Shown in pieces: positions 1-7,822 of a stretch of DNA of 39,571 nt. Source of the stretch: Agrilactobacillus composti DSM 18527 = JCM 14202 (GTDB taxonomy: Bacteria > Bacillota > Bacilli > Lactobacillales > Lactobacillaceae); NCBI RefSeq assembly GCF_001436375.1, contig NZ_AZGA01000012.1, positions 1 through 39,571 of the forward strand. Reading direction: 5' to 3'. The notes below the pieces were generated by a model. The model was not told where the DNA came from. It was given only the letters and a program-made list of their open reading frames with translations, and searched no databases. Every line of letters starts with the position of its first letter. Within the stretch, counting starts at the first letter, position 1. The position numbers were made by a program, and so were the translations under genes.

Positions 1-64
1 ACCTTTATGGGTTTTTCTGTCCACTAATATGTTCAACTTAAATTTTACAATCTACCTTTTACAA

Positions 65-105
65 AAATAAGCCCCTACCCCGCTAATTTGGGATAGGAGC
101 TTTTT
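65..105 (-). terminator. Rho-independent terminator of the late operon
   Basis: A GC-rich interrupted stem (AAGC, CCTA and CCC on one arm; GGG, TAGG and GCTT on the other; 69-102) has an 8-nt loop. It is flanked by an A run on the left and a T run on the right, so it could act in both directions. It lies directly after the endolysin stop codon and would end the minus-strand structural and lysis transcript. Confidence 0.8.
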
Positions 106-108
106 ACT

Positions 109-1158
109 TTAGAGAACTACTTTGAACTTATCGATTGGTACCCAGCCGCCAATGTTGACGTATACCTGGTCATTGGTAACATTGGCCTCGGTGACAACGT
201 AAACCATATCCTGATCCAATTGCGTAACGCCAGTACCATCATCCGGCGTGCTTTGTGTCCAAATATCACCATTGATAGGCTTGACTCGTACACCTTGCCA
301 ATCACCAAACGCTTGGCCGGTGTTCCAGGTCACGGAAATGTCACCGGCGTTGATATATTGCTCGCCACCTAAGGAGTAATAGCCGCCCTTGCGCTGAAAG
401 ACTTCCCACAAGGTATTAGACTTGATCGTTTTAATGACGTTGGCCCATGGATACGGGGCATCTAAAATTTGGGCGTCTCGTTTGGCTAAGCCAATGCCCA
501 TGGTCCGATAATCCACGATACGATTCAATTCATTGATCTGCACTTCGTTTTCACCACTTTCTACTGTCACTTGGTTACCGCTAGTTGTCGTAAATAGGCC
601 GGTATAATCATAAGACATATCTTGGCCCATGCCATTCCACGTTGACGTATATTGCCAAGCATCAACATTGTTGACACCAGGCTGACTTACGCCATAGTTC
701 GCTACCCATAACGGCCGATTTGTTGGCAGTTTTTTAGCCCAAAACCAGCTGGCCATGGAGTAAGTAGCCTGCTTGTTATAACCCATATAGGCAATATAAT
801 CTTGAAACGCTTGTGTATCGGCGTATGGACTATAAAGCGTTGGTGCTTCAGCGTCGGCTACCATTACCGTATTAGCTGTTGCGCCCATTTGCTTGGCCAC
901 GCTCACGAAGAAATCAGCCTCCGCTTTGGCGTCCGTGACACCGTTATACAAACTATAATGGTAGAAGCTAACGACCAGACCAGCAGCTAGGGCGCTTTTG
1001 GTCTGTGCTAAGGCTCGAGGATTGATGTAATTGGACCCAGCACGACTGCCTTCAGTCAGTTTGATACAGACACCCTTCACCCCATTGTTGGCCAACATCT
1101 GGTAATAAGCTAGGTCTGAACGTTGATACACGGCCACATCTGCAAATAATTCAGCCAT
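109..1158 (-). CDS. Endolysin, GH25 muramidase with C-terminal wall-binding region
   Basis: The product should cleave peptidoglycan glycan strands at the end of the lytic cycle. The N-terminal ~200 residues match the GH25 (Cpl-1/LytC-type) lysozyme fold: D7 in the opening ADVAVYQ strand and the D102-A-E104 pair are the expected catalytic acids, and the AWQYTS strand closes the barrel. The C-terminal ~130 residues are β-rich, with GGWVPIDKF-type motifs seen in SH3-like cell-wall binding modules. There is no signal peptide, so export depends on the holin. I chose the ATG at 1158 because it follows AAGGTGG and overlaps the holin stop by 8 nt. An in-frame GTG lies at 1167. Last gene of the operon. 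Confidence 0.93.
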   Translation of the reverse strand: MAELFADVAVYQRSDLAYYQMLANNGVKGVCIKLTEGSRAGSNYINPRALAQTKSALAAGLVVSFYHYSLYNGVTDAKAEADFFVSVAKQMGATANTVMVADAEAPTLYSPYADTQAFQDYIAYMGYNKQATYSMASWFWAKKLPTNRPLWVANYGVSQPGVNNVDAWQYTSTWNGMGQDMSYDYTGLFTTTSGNQVTVESGENEVQINELNRIVDYRTMGIGLAKRDAQILDAPYPWANVIKTIKSNTLWEVFQRKGGYYSLGGEQYINAGDISVTWNTGQAFGDWQGVRVKPINGDIWTQSTPDDGTGVTQLDQDMVYVVTEANVTNDQVYVNIGGWVPIDKFKVVL

Positions 1159-1660
1159 TTTTGCCACCTTCTTTTACAGCAGGCTGGATAGGTGTAGCGA
1201 CCTTTAAATCATCGATCACTTCGCCAACAGAGCCTTGCTCGAGCGGCGCAATATTGCCCACCACTTTACTGGCATCATCGATTTGAGTACCAGTCGTTAC
1301 AGCCTTATCACGCCCAGGGTAGACGGCTTTAATAGTCGTTGCGTTTTCTGCATAAGCCCGTTCAACGATATCCGCTGCATGTTCCTGACTGATGGTGATG
1401 TTCCGGTCAGCCAAGCGAGCCAATAATTGTTTCACGGCTTCAGATTTCTTATCAGCGCCTGTGCCCAGCGTTGACTGACCTAAAGCAACCACCAGACTGT
1501 TGGCCATCTCAATGGCAATATCCAGGCCCGCTTTAGCCCCGGCACGTTTTTCAGCTTTGGACTTGGCCTTTAGCCAGGGCAATAAAAATCCAGTGACCAC
1601 TAAACTGACCACTGGAACAACAAAATTAACAAATAATTGTGATACTTGATCTGGATTCAT
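1151..1660 (-). CDS. Phage holin, LLH family
   Basis: 169 aa. One N-terminal membrane segment (about residues 8-30, rich in V, L and F) is followed by a basic patch (KAKSKAEKRAGAKAG) and a long alanine-rich helical cytoplasmic domain. This matches the LLH-type holin family (holin superfamily 6) first known from Lactobacillus phage LL-H. Its role would be to permeabilise the membrane and release the muramidase encoded by the overlapping downstream gene. The C-terminal ~40 residues after the helical part are proline- and glycine-containing and probably flexible. Placement between a small membrane protein and the endolysin supports the call. Confidence 0.88.
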   Translation of the reverse strand: MNPDQVSQLFVNFVVPVVSLVVTGFLLPWLKAKSKAEKRAGAKAGLDIAIEMANSLVVALGQSTLGTGADKKSEAVKQLLARLADRNITISQEHAADIVERAYAENATTIKAVYPGRDKAVTTGTQIDDASKVVGNIAPLEQGSVGEVIDDLKVATPIQPAVKEGGKNG

Positions 1661-1666
1661 TAATTA

Positions 1667-1906
1667 TCATCCTTTCTCCAACAACTCTTTCCGTAATTCA
1701 TCAATTTTCTTTTCTGCATCCATCCACTTTTTATAGTTCGCATCAGACTCCCGTTTATAGCGATCAATCAATGCCTGATATTCTTCTCGTTGGGACTTCT
1801 TATGACTTTCGTGGCTCGCCAAAAGCCCCATTAGAAAGGGAAAAGTGACTGTTAAAATGGGTGCCAGGTCTTTTAGTAAGTCATGCACCCACATCGCTCC
1901 CATCAT
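1667..1906 (-). CDS. Small membrane protein with coiled-coil tail (possible second holin or antiholin)
   Basis: About 79 aa. There is one hydrophobic segment near the N-terminus (LAPILTVTFPFLMGLLAS), followed by a strongly charged helix of K, E, D and R that looks like a coiled coil. The gene overlaps the previous membrane-protein gene by 26 nt and lies 6 nt before the holin gene. The start is uncertain: ATG codons lie at 1906, 1903 and 1894, and a GTG at 1924 is also in frame. The position in a lysis cassette suggests holin modulation, but no family is recognised and this is inference from context. Confidence 0.6.
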   Translation of the reverse strand: MMGAMWVHDLLKDLAPILTVTFPFLMGLLASHESHKKSQREEYQALIDRYKRESDANYKKWMDAEKKIDELRKELLEKG

Positions 1907-2285
1907 TGGTTTTCCCGGAATCACTACGCCTTGCCATCACGATGATATAACTCAAAATCACGGCATTACTGATCCAGGGCATCGTATCAATGCCAGTCGC
2001 TACCCAGTGTAAAAACTGGTAGATTGTTAACAGTGCCATCATGACACTAGCCATTATCAAATTGTAACGATTCCAACTGATATGAGCTTTACCATCCAAC
2101 ACCCATAAAATCATGGATACCCCAATAAGTACGAGGATAAAGCCGGACACGTCATCATTGGCAACATCTCTTAGCCCCGGCGGCCAACGAAAATAAGCAT
2201 CATCAATCATCAGGCGGATACCAATAGCACTCAATCCCAAGCCTGTGAGAAAGTGTAATGGATTCTTAGTTATTTTGGATACCAT
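1881..2285 (-). CDS. Four-helix integral membrane protein of the lysis region
   Basis: 134 aa from the ATG at 2285, which follows GGAG. Roughly four hydrophobic segments are visible: one near the N-terminus, one around SGFILVLIGVSMILWVL, one around NLIMASVMMALLTIYQFL and one around ISNAVILSYIIVMA. A short hydrophilic C-terminal tail is rich in S, G and D. The gene lies between the XkdX-like gene and the holin cassette and is the first gene after a hairpin terminator, so it may start a separately controlled lysis segment. I do not recognise the family. Similar small membrane proteins occur at this position in lactobacillus phages, but the function is unknown. Confidence 0.6.
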   Translation of the reverse strand: MVSKITKNPLHFLTGLGLSAIGIRLMIDDAYFRWPPGLRDVANDDVSGFILVLIGVSMILWVLDGKAHISWNRYNLIMASVMMALLTIYQFLHWVATGIDTMPWISNAVILSYIIVMARRSDSGKTNDGSDVGA

Positions 2286-2309
2286 TATGCCCACTCTCCT
2301 AAATTAAAA

Positions 2310-2333
2310 GCGGCCCACATTTTCGTGAGTCGC
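2310..2333 (-). terminator. Imperfect hairpin followed by T run between tail and lysis genes
   Basis: Read on the minus strand, GCGACTCAC and GTGGGCCGC pair with one mismatch and one wobble around a 6-nt loop and are followed by TTTT. It sits in the 60-nt gap between the XkdX-like gene and the membrane protein gene, so it could partly terminate structural transcription or act as an RNA-processing hairpin. Confidence 0.45.
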
Positions 2334-2345
2334 CTATTTTGCCTC

Positions 2346-2501
2346 TTAAACTTTTTCGGTTTCTGCTGGAGCGTAATCTTCGCCGGTGATTTCCTTGTAA
2401 TCATCCTTGGTGATTAAGCCATTAGCAACGTATAAAGACTTGATCAAATCCTTCTTCAAAGTCCCCCAACCGAACGCCATTTTAACCATTGATTTCCACA
2501 T
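2346..2501 (-). CDS. XkdX-like small phage protein
   Basis: 51 aa. The sequence opens MWKSMVKMAFGWG and continues with LIKSLYVANGLITKDDYKEITG, the typical pattern of the XkdX family: an aromatic N-terminus, then a helix, then an I/L-T-x-x-[DE]-[YF]-x-x-I-T-G motif. These proteins are encoded just after the tail fibre genes in PBSX-type and many Firmicutes phages, and their function is unknown. The start ATG follows GAAGGGAAG, which lies inside the end of the preceding gene. Confidence 0.75.
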   Translation of the reverse strand: MWKSMVKMAFGWGTLKKDLIKSLYVANGLITKDDYKEITGEDYAPAETEKV

Positions 2502-2502
2502 A

Positions 2503-2883
2503 TTAAGACTTCCCTTCATTGCTTTGATTAGCTGCGATTGTATTCATTAATGCTGTCACTGTCGCCTGAGTTTGAGCCTGGCCATTCATGACATTTGTTA
2601 GTACCTTTTGAACTTGCTGATTTTCGACCTGTGCTGCAGCGACTGAATTCATAGTCTGCGTGATAGCCATTAAATTTTCATCAAATGATGATTGATTATT
2701 ATCTTTTTTGACCATGACTTTGACGCCAGCACGCTCAATGATTTTCCAGTTTATATCATCGTTCGGTATCCATGCAGGGTCTGGTGCAATGAGCACACCG
2801 CCCGTTTGTTTGCTGGCAAATTCTGGATCAGTATGGCCGGTAATATTACCATCAATATCTGTACTGAAATAATATTGTTGCAT
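2503..2883 (-). CDS. Tail-associated protein with helical C-terminus
   Basis: 126 aa. The N-terminal half (YYFSTDIDGNITGHTDPEF and on to PDPAWIPNDD) resembles short proteins next to XkdX in Firmicutes phages, the XkdW-like position. The C-terminal half is a Q-, A-, M- and N-rich helix (MNSVAAAQVENQQVQKVL and the following repeat-like stretch) likely to form a coiled-coil trimer. A role as a fibre accessory or baseplate stalk protein is inferred from position and the helix. No catalytic motif is visible. ATG at 2883, 17 nt after the preceding gene. Confidence 0.6.
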   Translation of the reverse strand: MQQYYFSTDIDGNITGHTDPEFASKQTGGVLIAPDPAWIPNDDINWKIIERAGVKVMVKKDNNQSSFDENLMAITQTMNSVAAAQVENQQVQKVLTNVMNGQAQTQATVTALMNTIAANQSNEGKS

Positions 2884-2900
2884 AAATTTTACCTTCTTTC

Positions 2901-3626
2901 CTAGAAAACACTTACTTTTGAAACCGCTATAAGGAATGAACTCACTGCGTTTCCGGCATCATATGTTGGAGCAAGAATGCCGATGTTAATATTTTTTGAA
3001 TCAACGATGGTGGCTTTTATATACCCATCCACTTTCATATTAGTAAACACTCCAGGTTCAAAATTTATTTGCTGTCCGGCTACATGTGTGTTAAAAGTAT
3101 ATTCCTTGTTCAACACAATATCGTTTTTCGGAAATCTGAATGGATACTCATCAAAATTCAGAGGTGAAATATCAGTTGAAGTGGAAATGGGAATTCCTTC
3201 AATCATTATGCCGTTTGGTAAATTGGAGAAGTCGGGCCTAATCAAACTTGGTAATCTAATATTCCCCCCACGAGTTTTTCCTTGCCATAGTACCGTTCCC
3301 TTATCAAGCATTGGATAAGTAGCACTTTCCTCATCTCCATCACCACCATCAGTGTCAAAATAGCCAAGATGCTGGGCATTGAGATTGTGTAACGCAATGG
3401 AGAACTGATTGGCAACTTGATTTTGACGAAATGTTACGACGTTTTTAGTAGCGTCCTGATCTAACGTTAAACCCTGCGGTGTTGTATCAAGCAGTTCAAA
3501 GCCCCACTTAATTACTGGGGTAATTGTTACCTTCTCGCCGATAGTACCGGTGCCCTTTTCTAACAGCGTCGTGATGCCAACTTGATTGACATACTTTACT
3601 TGATAAGTCGTTTTAGTTTCGACCAA
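2901..3626 (-). CDS. Candidate receptor-binding / baseplate fibre protein
   Basis: 241 aa. The first ~65 residues (YQVKYVNQVGITTLLEKG, then GTIGEKVTITPV) look like a small MucBP- or ubiquitin-like β-grasp module as found in lactobacillus surface proteins. The middle and C-terminal parts are β-rich and carry no known catalytic motif. The gene overlaps the tail-fibre gene at 3613 and lies distal to the baseplate genes, where receptor-binding proteins are usually encoded. It is short for a receptor-binding protein, so it may work together with the 215-aa fibre protein. Host recognition is inference from position. Confidence 0.55.
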   Translation of the reverse strand: MVETKTTYQVKYVNQVGITTLLEKGTGTIGEKVTITPVIKWGFELLDTTPQGLTLDQDATKNVVTFRQNQVANQFSIALHNLNAQHLGYFDTDGGDGDEESATYPMLDKGTVLWQGKTRGGNIRLPSLIRPDFSNLPNGIMIEGIPISTSTDISPLNFDEYPFRFPKNDIVLNKEYTFNTHVAGQQINFEPGVFTNMKVDGYIKATIVDSKNINIGILAPTYDAGNAVSSFLIAVSKVSVF

Positions 3627-4260
3627 CTGCCTTACCTCCTAAATATAAATTTCGTAAATGTTGATTCTGAATTTGGTACCCCATTAGCGGTGCAGCTTTA
3701 CCGCCGAGAAAGATATCTCTTAGGTCTTGCTCGCTGAGTTTATCGTTGATATCAATTTTGGCAATTTGTTCATCCACATATTCCTTCGTGGCTGCTTCCG
3801 TAATGTTGATGGAAACCGTAACATTTTCCGTTCGGCCGACAATCACATAAACCGTCAATTTAAATTGCAGAATAACCTGGTCCGCAAAATCTGGCATGTA
3901 TTCCGCCTGCTGGGCGAGAGTCACAGCGTAAAGAATTTCGTTATCCTGACCATCTTCTTTCGCATAAATTCCCACGGCATTAATGTTGTACCCGGCCTCA
4001 ATCTTTTCATTGGTAAATAACAACTCCGTTCCAATTGCCCCATTAGGGTTTGTTGGATCGTCCTTAATGTTAGTAATGACGCCCGCTTGGACTTCATTCG
4101 GGATTGCTGTCAGTGACTGCAATTCCTTATCAGTCAATTTTGACAAGTCATCCGCAGTTGAAGCGGCCCGAGTGATGGTAAATTTTGCTTGTCCATTGGC
4201 TGCTCGACTGGCTAACTGTAAACCAACGTCCGTAGGCACCGTTTCATTATACTTAGACAT
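3613..4260 (-). CDS. Tail fibre N-terminal (XkdV-like) protein
   Basis: 215 aa. Residues 1-150 resemble the conserved N-terminal domain of phage tail fibre or collar proteins that dock on a contractile-tail baseplate, with an AVGIYAKEDG-type strand and a VSINITEAATKEYVDEQI linker. The last ~45 residues contain two copies of an LR-x-hydrophobic-x-LGGKA motif (around residues 178 and 203), an unusual short duplication where most fibres would continue into long repeats. This protein may be a shortened adaptor carrying the product of the next gene. It follows the DUF2313 gene with an 8-nt overlap, as expected for PBSX-type order. Confidence 0.7.
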   Translation of the reverse strand: MSKYNETVPTDVGLQLASRAANGQAKFTITRAASTADDLSKLTDKELQSLTAIPNEVQAGVITNIKDDPTNPNGAIGTELLFTNEKIEAGYNINAVGIYAKEDGQDNEILYAVTLAQQAEYMPDFADQVILQFKLTVYVIVGRTENVTVSINITEAATKEYVDEQIAKIDINDKLSEQDLRDIFLGGKAAPLMGYQIQNQHLRNLYLGGKAVGRN

Positions 4261-4885
4261 ATTTGACCTCCTTTGCGTAAGCGATTGCTTTAGTTAATAC
4301 TTGTGGTGCGATGCTGCCAAAATAAAGCTTTTGATTGATACTGCTTGCTGTCTTTAGCCGTGTTGGTGCGCTGGTGGCAACTCTAGTCACATGAACGGCA
4401 CCAAAGTATAGCCTTTGCTGAACATCAGCCTCAGCCGTAGTGATAATACTGAAAAATAAATTGGCCGGTAGATAGACATTTAGCAGATACTTCAAGCGGT
4501 CAATTTGGTCTTTTGTCGTTTGACTGCGTTCCAAGTAGGCATAAAACTGACTTTTGATATAGTCCACTTCCACCACGGCTGGAATATTCAAATTCTTCAA
4601 CAATTCTCTGAGATACTTAATGGTGATGGGGTGTGGTGGCAGTGAGTGCATCAAGATGTTATAACGCCTGGTCTCCAGAGACAGTGATAGGTCAGTTTCC
4701 AGGCCTAATTCATCTTCAAACAAAGCTAAGCCTTGGGAATCGGCGTGAATCACGAACTGATTCATCAAACTACGACTGATCAAGTCCTCAAAGCCAGTAA
4801 AATCGACTTGTTCGGCTTCCACCAATTTTTGCATCTCATAAACATCATCGTAATATTCTGCCAGATAGTCTTGTAATTTAGGCAC
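4253..4885 (-). CDS. Baseplate protein, DUF2313 / XkdU-like
   Basis: 210 aa. It is encoded directly after the baseplate-J protein and before the fibre gene, the place of XkdU (DUF2313, the P2 gpI-like tail protein). The sequence carries the family's typical pattern: an N-terminal helix, a YNILMHSLPPHPITIKYLRELL stretch split by loops, and a C-terminal part with two LYFGA/LYFGS β-strands. The likely role is linking the baseplate wedge to the tail fibre. The start is a GTG at 4885 that overlaps the end of the baseplate-J gene by 8 nt. Confidence 0.75.
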   Translation of the reverse strand: MPKLQDYLAEYYDDVYEMQKLVEAEQVDFTGFEDLISRSLMNQFVIHADSQGLALFEDELGLETDLSLSLETRRYNILMHSLPPHPITIKYLRELLKNLNIPAVVEVDYIKSQFYAYLERSQTTKDQIDRLKYLLNVYLPANLFFSIITTAEADVQQRLYFGAVHVTRVATSAPTRLKTASSINQKLYFGSIAPQVLTKAIAYAKEVKYV

Positions 4886-6026
4886 TAACGATCACCTCAC
4901 CTAATACCGGTAACTGGGATAACTCACTGGTAAAGGTCATGGCAATATCCTTATCTTCGCCGTTCAGTTTTGGCAAGGTGGCATTGACCACGCCTTTGAC
5001 ACCCATTATCGCTGATAAAATTTGTGAACGATAAACGACTAAGGCATATCCCCGGCCGGTCTTAGGATTGATATTATTCCAGTCCTCACGACGTTGCCTA
5101 AAGTAGCCATCGATAGCCTCTTGAATTTGCAACTTTAGGCCATCCAATGTTTCTTGCACATCGACTTGCACAGTAGCAGAGACATCAATATGGACCTCTT
5201 TAGGAGCAACCACAGTAACAGTATGGTCAATTGGTGCCAGGCCATAACCCAGCCCCGGTGAATCTGGTGGGTCAATTTCATTTTTAACTTGCGTCAATAA
5301 TTCCTGGCTGGCTGCACGTAACTCGTTGTCTAGGATTACTAGTTTAACGGTCCCGCCGCCCCTCCAAGATGGATAAACTTGGCCAGCGCCCACTGTGATG
5401 ATTTTCGATAACATGTCCAGATAGTCCGCAATATTACCACCGTAGGCTATCCAATTTTGTTGACTCAATAAGCGTTCCCGTAAATGGTCATCAGTTTCAT
5501 CCGCCCGTGCTGGCACGGATACCTCGATAATTTCCGCCCAATATAATGAATCATTTGGCGTGATTGGCAACACTTGACCTAAATAGCTATTTGGCTTAGT
5601 TCCTGCGTCTTCAGCTTCTAGAATGCCAGTCAAGTCATCATTGATTTTAACGACCCGATAGAAAAAAGGATCATCGCCAAGACTGGCATAACGATCCCCA
5701 ATGTCTACGTTACTGATAGGTTGATTTTTCTTGTCTAAAAATTTGGCCTTGACTTGGGCTTTAGTAGCCATTTGCCGTGAGGTGCCATGCTCAACTGCCC
5801 GAGCATCCAGAAATTTATCGGTAGCTGTGCGGATATAGGTCTGACGAATCAACATGGCCATGCTTAAACTTTGCTGAGCCATCAGCATAGCTGCTGGAGC
5901 TAAAGCATCATAAATGATGGACCCTTGTCGCTTATCCACGTTGGCTGGTGCCTTGGCCAACATGGCATTCAAATAGTAACTAAAATCACGTTTCTCAATT
6001 TGTTGAGCCAGTTGTTCCGGCGTCAT
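4878..6026 (-). CDS. Baseplate J-like protein
   Basis: 382 aa from the ATG at 6026, preceded by GAGGTG. An upstream in-frame GTG at 6041 is less likely. The protein has the features of the baseplate-J family (P2 gpJ, T4 gp6-like, XkdT): an N-terminal helical region containing VDKRQGSIIYDALAPAA, a central ADETDDHLRERLL segment and a C-terminal TV-V-APKEVHIDVSATVQVD strand region. It forms the wedge ring that clamps around the tail hub and triggers sheath contraction. It overlaps the DUF2634 gene upstream by 32 nt and the DUF2313 gene downstream by 8 nt. Confidence 0.9.
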   Translation of the reverse strand: MTPEQLAQQIEKRDFSYYLNAMLAKAPANVDKRQGSIIYDALAPAAMLMAQQSLSMAMLIRQTYIRTATDKFLDARAVEHGTSRQMATKAQVKAKFLDKKNQPISNVDIGDRYASLGDDPFFYRVVKINDDLTGILEAEDAGTKPNSYLGQVLPITPNDSLYWAEIIEVSVPARADETDDHLRERLLSQQNWIAYGGNIADYLDMLSKIITVGAGQVYPSWRGGGTVKLVILDNELRAASQELLTQVKNEIDPPDSPGLGYGLAPIDHTVTVVAPKEVHIDVSATVQVDVQETLDGLKLQIQEAIDGYFRQRREDWNNINPKTGRGYALVVYRSQILSAIMGVKGVVNATLPKLNGEDKDIAMTFTSELSQLPVLGEVIVSA

Positions 6027-6387
6027 GCACACGCACCTCACTTTCTATTGGTATCGGACCAAATATCGTTTCACAGCTGCCATGGACATATAAAGTGGTT
6101 GAATCCACTTGCTTGATCACATCCACGGCCACATTCGTGATACGGTCGTCAGCCAACAAACATTCTTTGATCATCCGCTCAACTTCTACCTCGGCATAAT
6201 CAAAAGATTTTCCGAATAATTCAAAGAAGTCATTGCCGTATTGGTCATCATAAACCGGATACACAAAGCGCTCAGTCCGCAATATTTTATCAACGGCTTG
6301 AACCATAGCTTTGTGGCCATCGGTCATGGTCATGATGCGACCATTTTTGACATGATACGTAAAAGAAGGACGTTCAGTATTGGCCAC
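5995..6387 (-). CDS. Baseplate protein, DUF2634 / XkdS-like (gp25 group)
   Basis: 130 aa. The motif order (a TDGHKAMVQAVDKILRTERF helix split by turns, VYDDQYGNDFFELFGK, then an AEVEVERMIKECLL helix) is characteristic of DUF2634, the Firmicutes counterpart of the gp25-like baseplate wedge protein. It probably nucleates sheath polymerisation on the baseplate. The start ATG coincides with the last base of the XkdR-like gene, which implies translational coupling. Confidence 0.82.
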   Translation of the reverse strand: MANTERPSFTYHVKNGRIMTMTDGHKAMVQAVDKILRTERFVYPVYDDQYGNDFFELFGKSFDYAEVEVERMIKECLLADDRITNVAVDVIKQVDSTTLYVHGSCETIFGPIPIESEVRVHDAGTTGSTN

Positions 6388-6785
6388 TAATCATCATCCT
6401 CCCATTCAGCATTACTTTTTTCTAAAACAAAAAATTGCTGACCCCCATCATGGCGAAGTAACACCACGGCGTCATCAACTTTCAAACTTTCATCTATTTC
6501 ATATTTATAGGTTTCAACAGTCTTACGGGTAATAGTCTTGCCTTCTAATTCTGGGATACCTGTGTTAACAAAAACCTCGGTATGTTCCTTGATTTTGCTG
6601 ACCAGGTCCCGATGCTTGGTTACATGGCGACCAAGTGTTAAAAAAGCGTCTGTTAAAATCATTTGGTTAGATAGTTGAATCTTGAGGGGGTCGATACTGA
6701 TAACTTTGCCGAATACAACATCAGCATAGTCTGTAGCGCCGCCACCTTTTTGATTCATTAACTGGATGAGCTGTTCTCCAGCCAT
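6387..6785 (-). CDS. DUF2577 / XkdR-like baseplate protein
   Basis: 132 aa. An N-terminal helix is followed by an ADVVFGKVISIDPLKIQLSN strand pair, as in DUF2577 (XkdR) proteins, which are small OB-fold-like components near the tail hub spike. The order XkdQ, XkdR, XkdS, XkdT is conserved here. The gene starts inside the end of the xkdQ-like gene (28-nt overlap) and ends on the start of the DUF2634 gene. The C-terminus is acidic. Spike membership is inferred from family and position. Confidence 0.78.
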   Translation of the reverse strand: MAGEQLIQLMNQKGGGATDYADVVFGKVISIDPLKIQLSNQMILTDAFLTLGRHVTKHRDLVSKIKEHTEVFVNTGIPELEGKTITRKTVETYKYEIDESLKVDDAVVLLRHDGGQQFFVLEKSNAEWEDDD

Positions 6786-7822
6786 GGTTCATTCACCTTC
6801 ATTTCTAATTCGCAATTATAATTTGGGCCAAAGTTATGAGTTGCTTTCAAAATAGCCGCTGACTCAATCACAAAACCGACATCATGCAAATCACTAATCT
6901 GTAAATGGACTGAATTCCCAGCTACCAGAGATAAATCCCCAATGGCATTGAGTCTCAGCGAATAAGTTTCCCGATTCTTTTCTACTAGCAATTCATCGGC
7001 ACGCTGTTTAATTTGAGCGTCATTCGCTTTATCCTTGGCGTTTTCAGTAGTCTGTAACTTACCCCACTGGCCAACATTACTTCCCTTGGAATCAGTGTAA
7101 CTAAAACTAGTTTTCTCTGGATCTTCACTAGTCTTTTCCGCACTAGCTTCGTCTGTTGAAGTTGATGCTACGGACTGAGATTCTTCCTGGTCTTTGCGAA
7201 TGATACGTACAATGTTCGCAGCATCTTCAATAGATTTGTCAAAAGAAAAGCCAGTCATCAACGACTGGTCGCCTACAATTAATTCGAGTTGATTATACGG
7301 TGCCTTGCGCAATTCTACGGTGTCATAGTTAGCAAACAGATAAAACATTTGCTGGGTCGCTTTTTGCGTGGCATCAATGGCAGTTTTCAGCATGTCAAAA
7401 TACGTTTTTCCATCGGCTACCTCAGCTGGCAATTTGTAATCAGAGCTATTTACAACCTTATAACTGACTTCAGCCATCTTAGCCACCGTTTCAAAGCGTT
7501 GGGATACTGTGGAGACTGGCCAAACTAGTGAATCTTGATTTTTAAAATATCTTAATTTGTCATAAGCCGTAATACTGAACTTTTTATCTTGAGAATAACC
7601 AACTTTAAATACATAACCGTAAAAAACTTTGAATCCGTCCCATTCAAATTCAACTAAATCGCCAGATTTTGGATAAAACAACTCATCTGTTTTGATCACG
7701 TCAAAAGTCAATGTACCAGCCGCAAAGTTTAAATCTGTAACCCACTTAACATTGTTAGTCAACTCACTAACGTCCCAGGCTGATGAACCGTCCCGATTGC
7801 CAACCGTAAATTTTGTGATCAT
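6758..7822 (-). CDS. Tail hub protein, XkdQ-like
   Basis: 354 aa from the ATG at 7822, which overlaps the TGA of the XkdP-like gene as ATGA. Sequence and position fit XkdQ/gpD-type hub proteins: a β-rich N-terminus (DGSSAWDVSELTNNVKW), a YGYVFKVGYSQDKKFSITAYD strand region split by turns, and a C-terminal LAGNSVHLQISD segment. A Ser-, Glu- and Lys-rich insert at about residues 215-260 probably forms an exposed loop. The hub should plug the distal tail tube and carry the spike. Confidence 0.75.
   Translation of the reverse strand: MITKFTVGNRDGSSAWDVSELTNNVKWVTDLNFAAGTLTFDVIKTDELFYPKSGDLVEFEWDGFKVFYGYVFKVGYSQDKKFSITAYDKLRYFKNQDSLVWPVSTVSQRFETVAKMAEVSYKVVNSSDYKLPAEVADGKTYFDMLKTAIDATQKATQQMFYLFANYDTVELRKAPYNQLELIVGDQSLMTGFSFDKSIEDAANIVRIIRKDQEESQSVASTSTDEASAEKTSEDPEKTSFSYTDSKGSNVGQWGKLQTTENAKDKANDAQIKQRADELLVEKNRETYSLRLNAIGDLSLVAGNSVHLQISDLHDVGFVIESAAILKATHNFGPNYNCELEMKVNEPWLENSSSS

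Noticed and set aside
1-108. Possible left attachment site
   Set aside because: I compared the first 108 bases with the region after the integrase and found no shared run longer than chance. The att core may lie outside the window.
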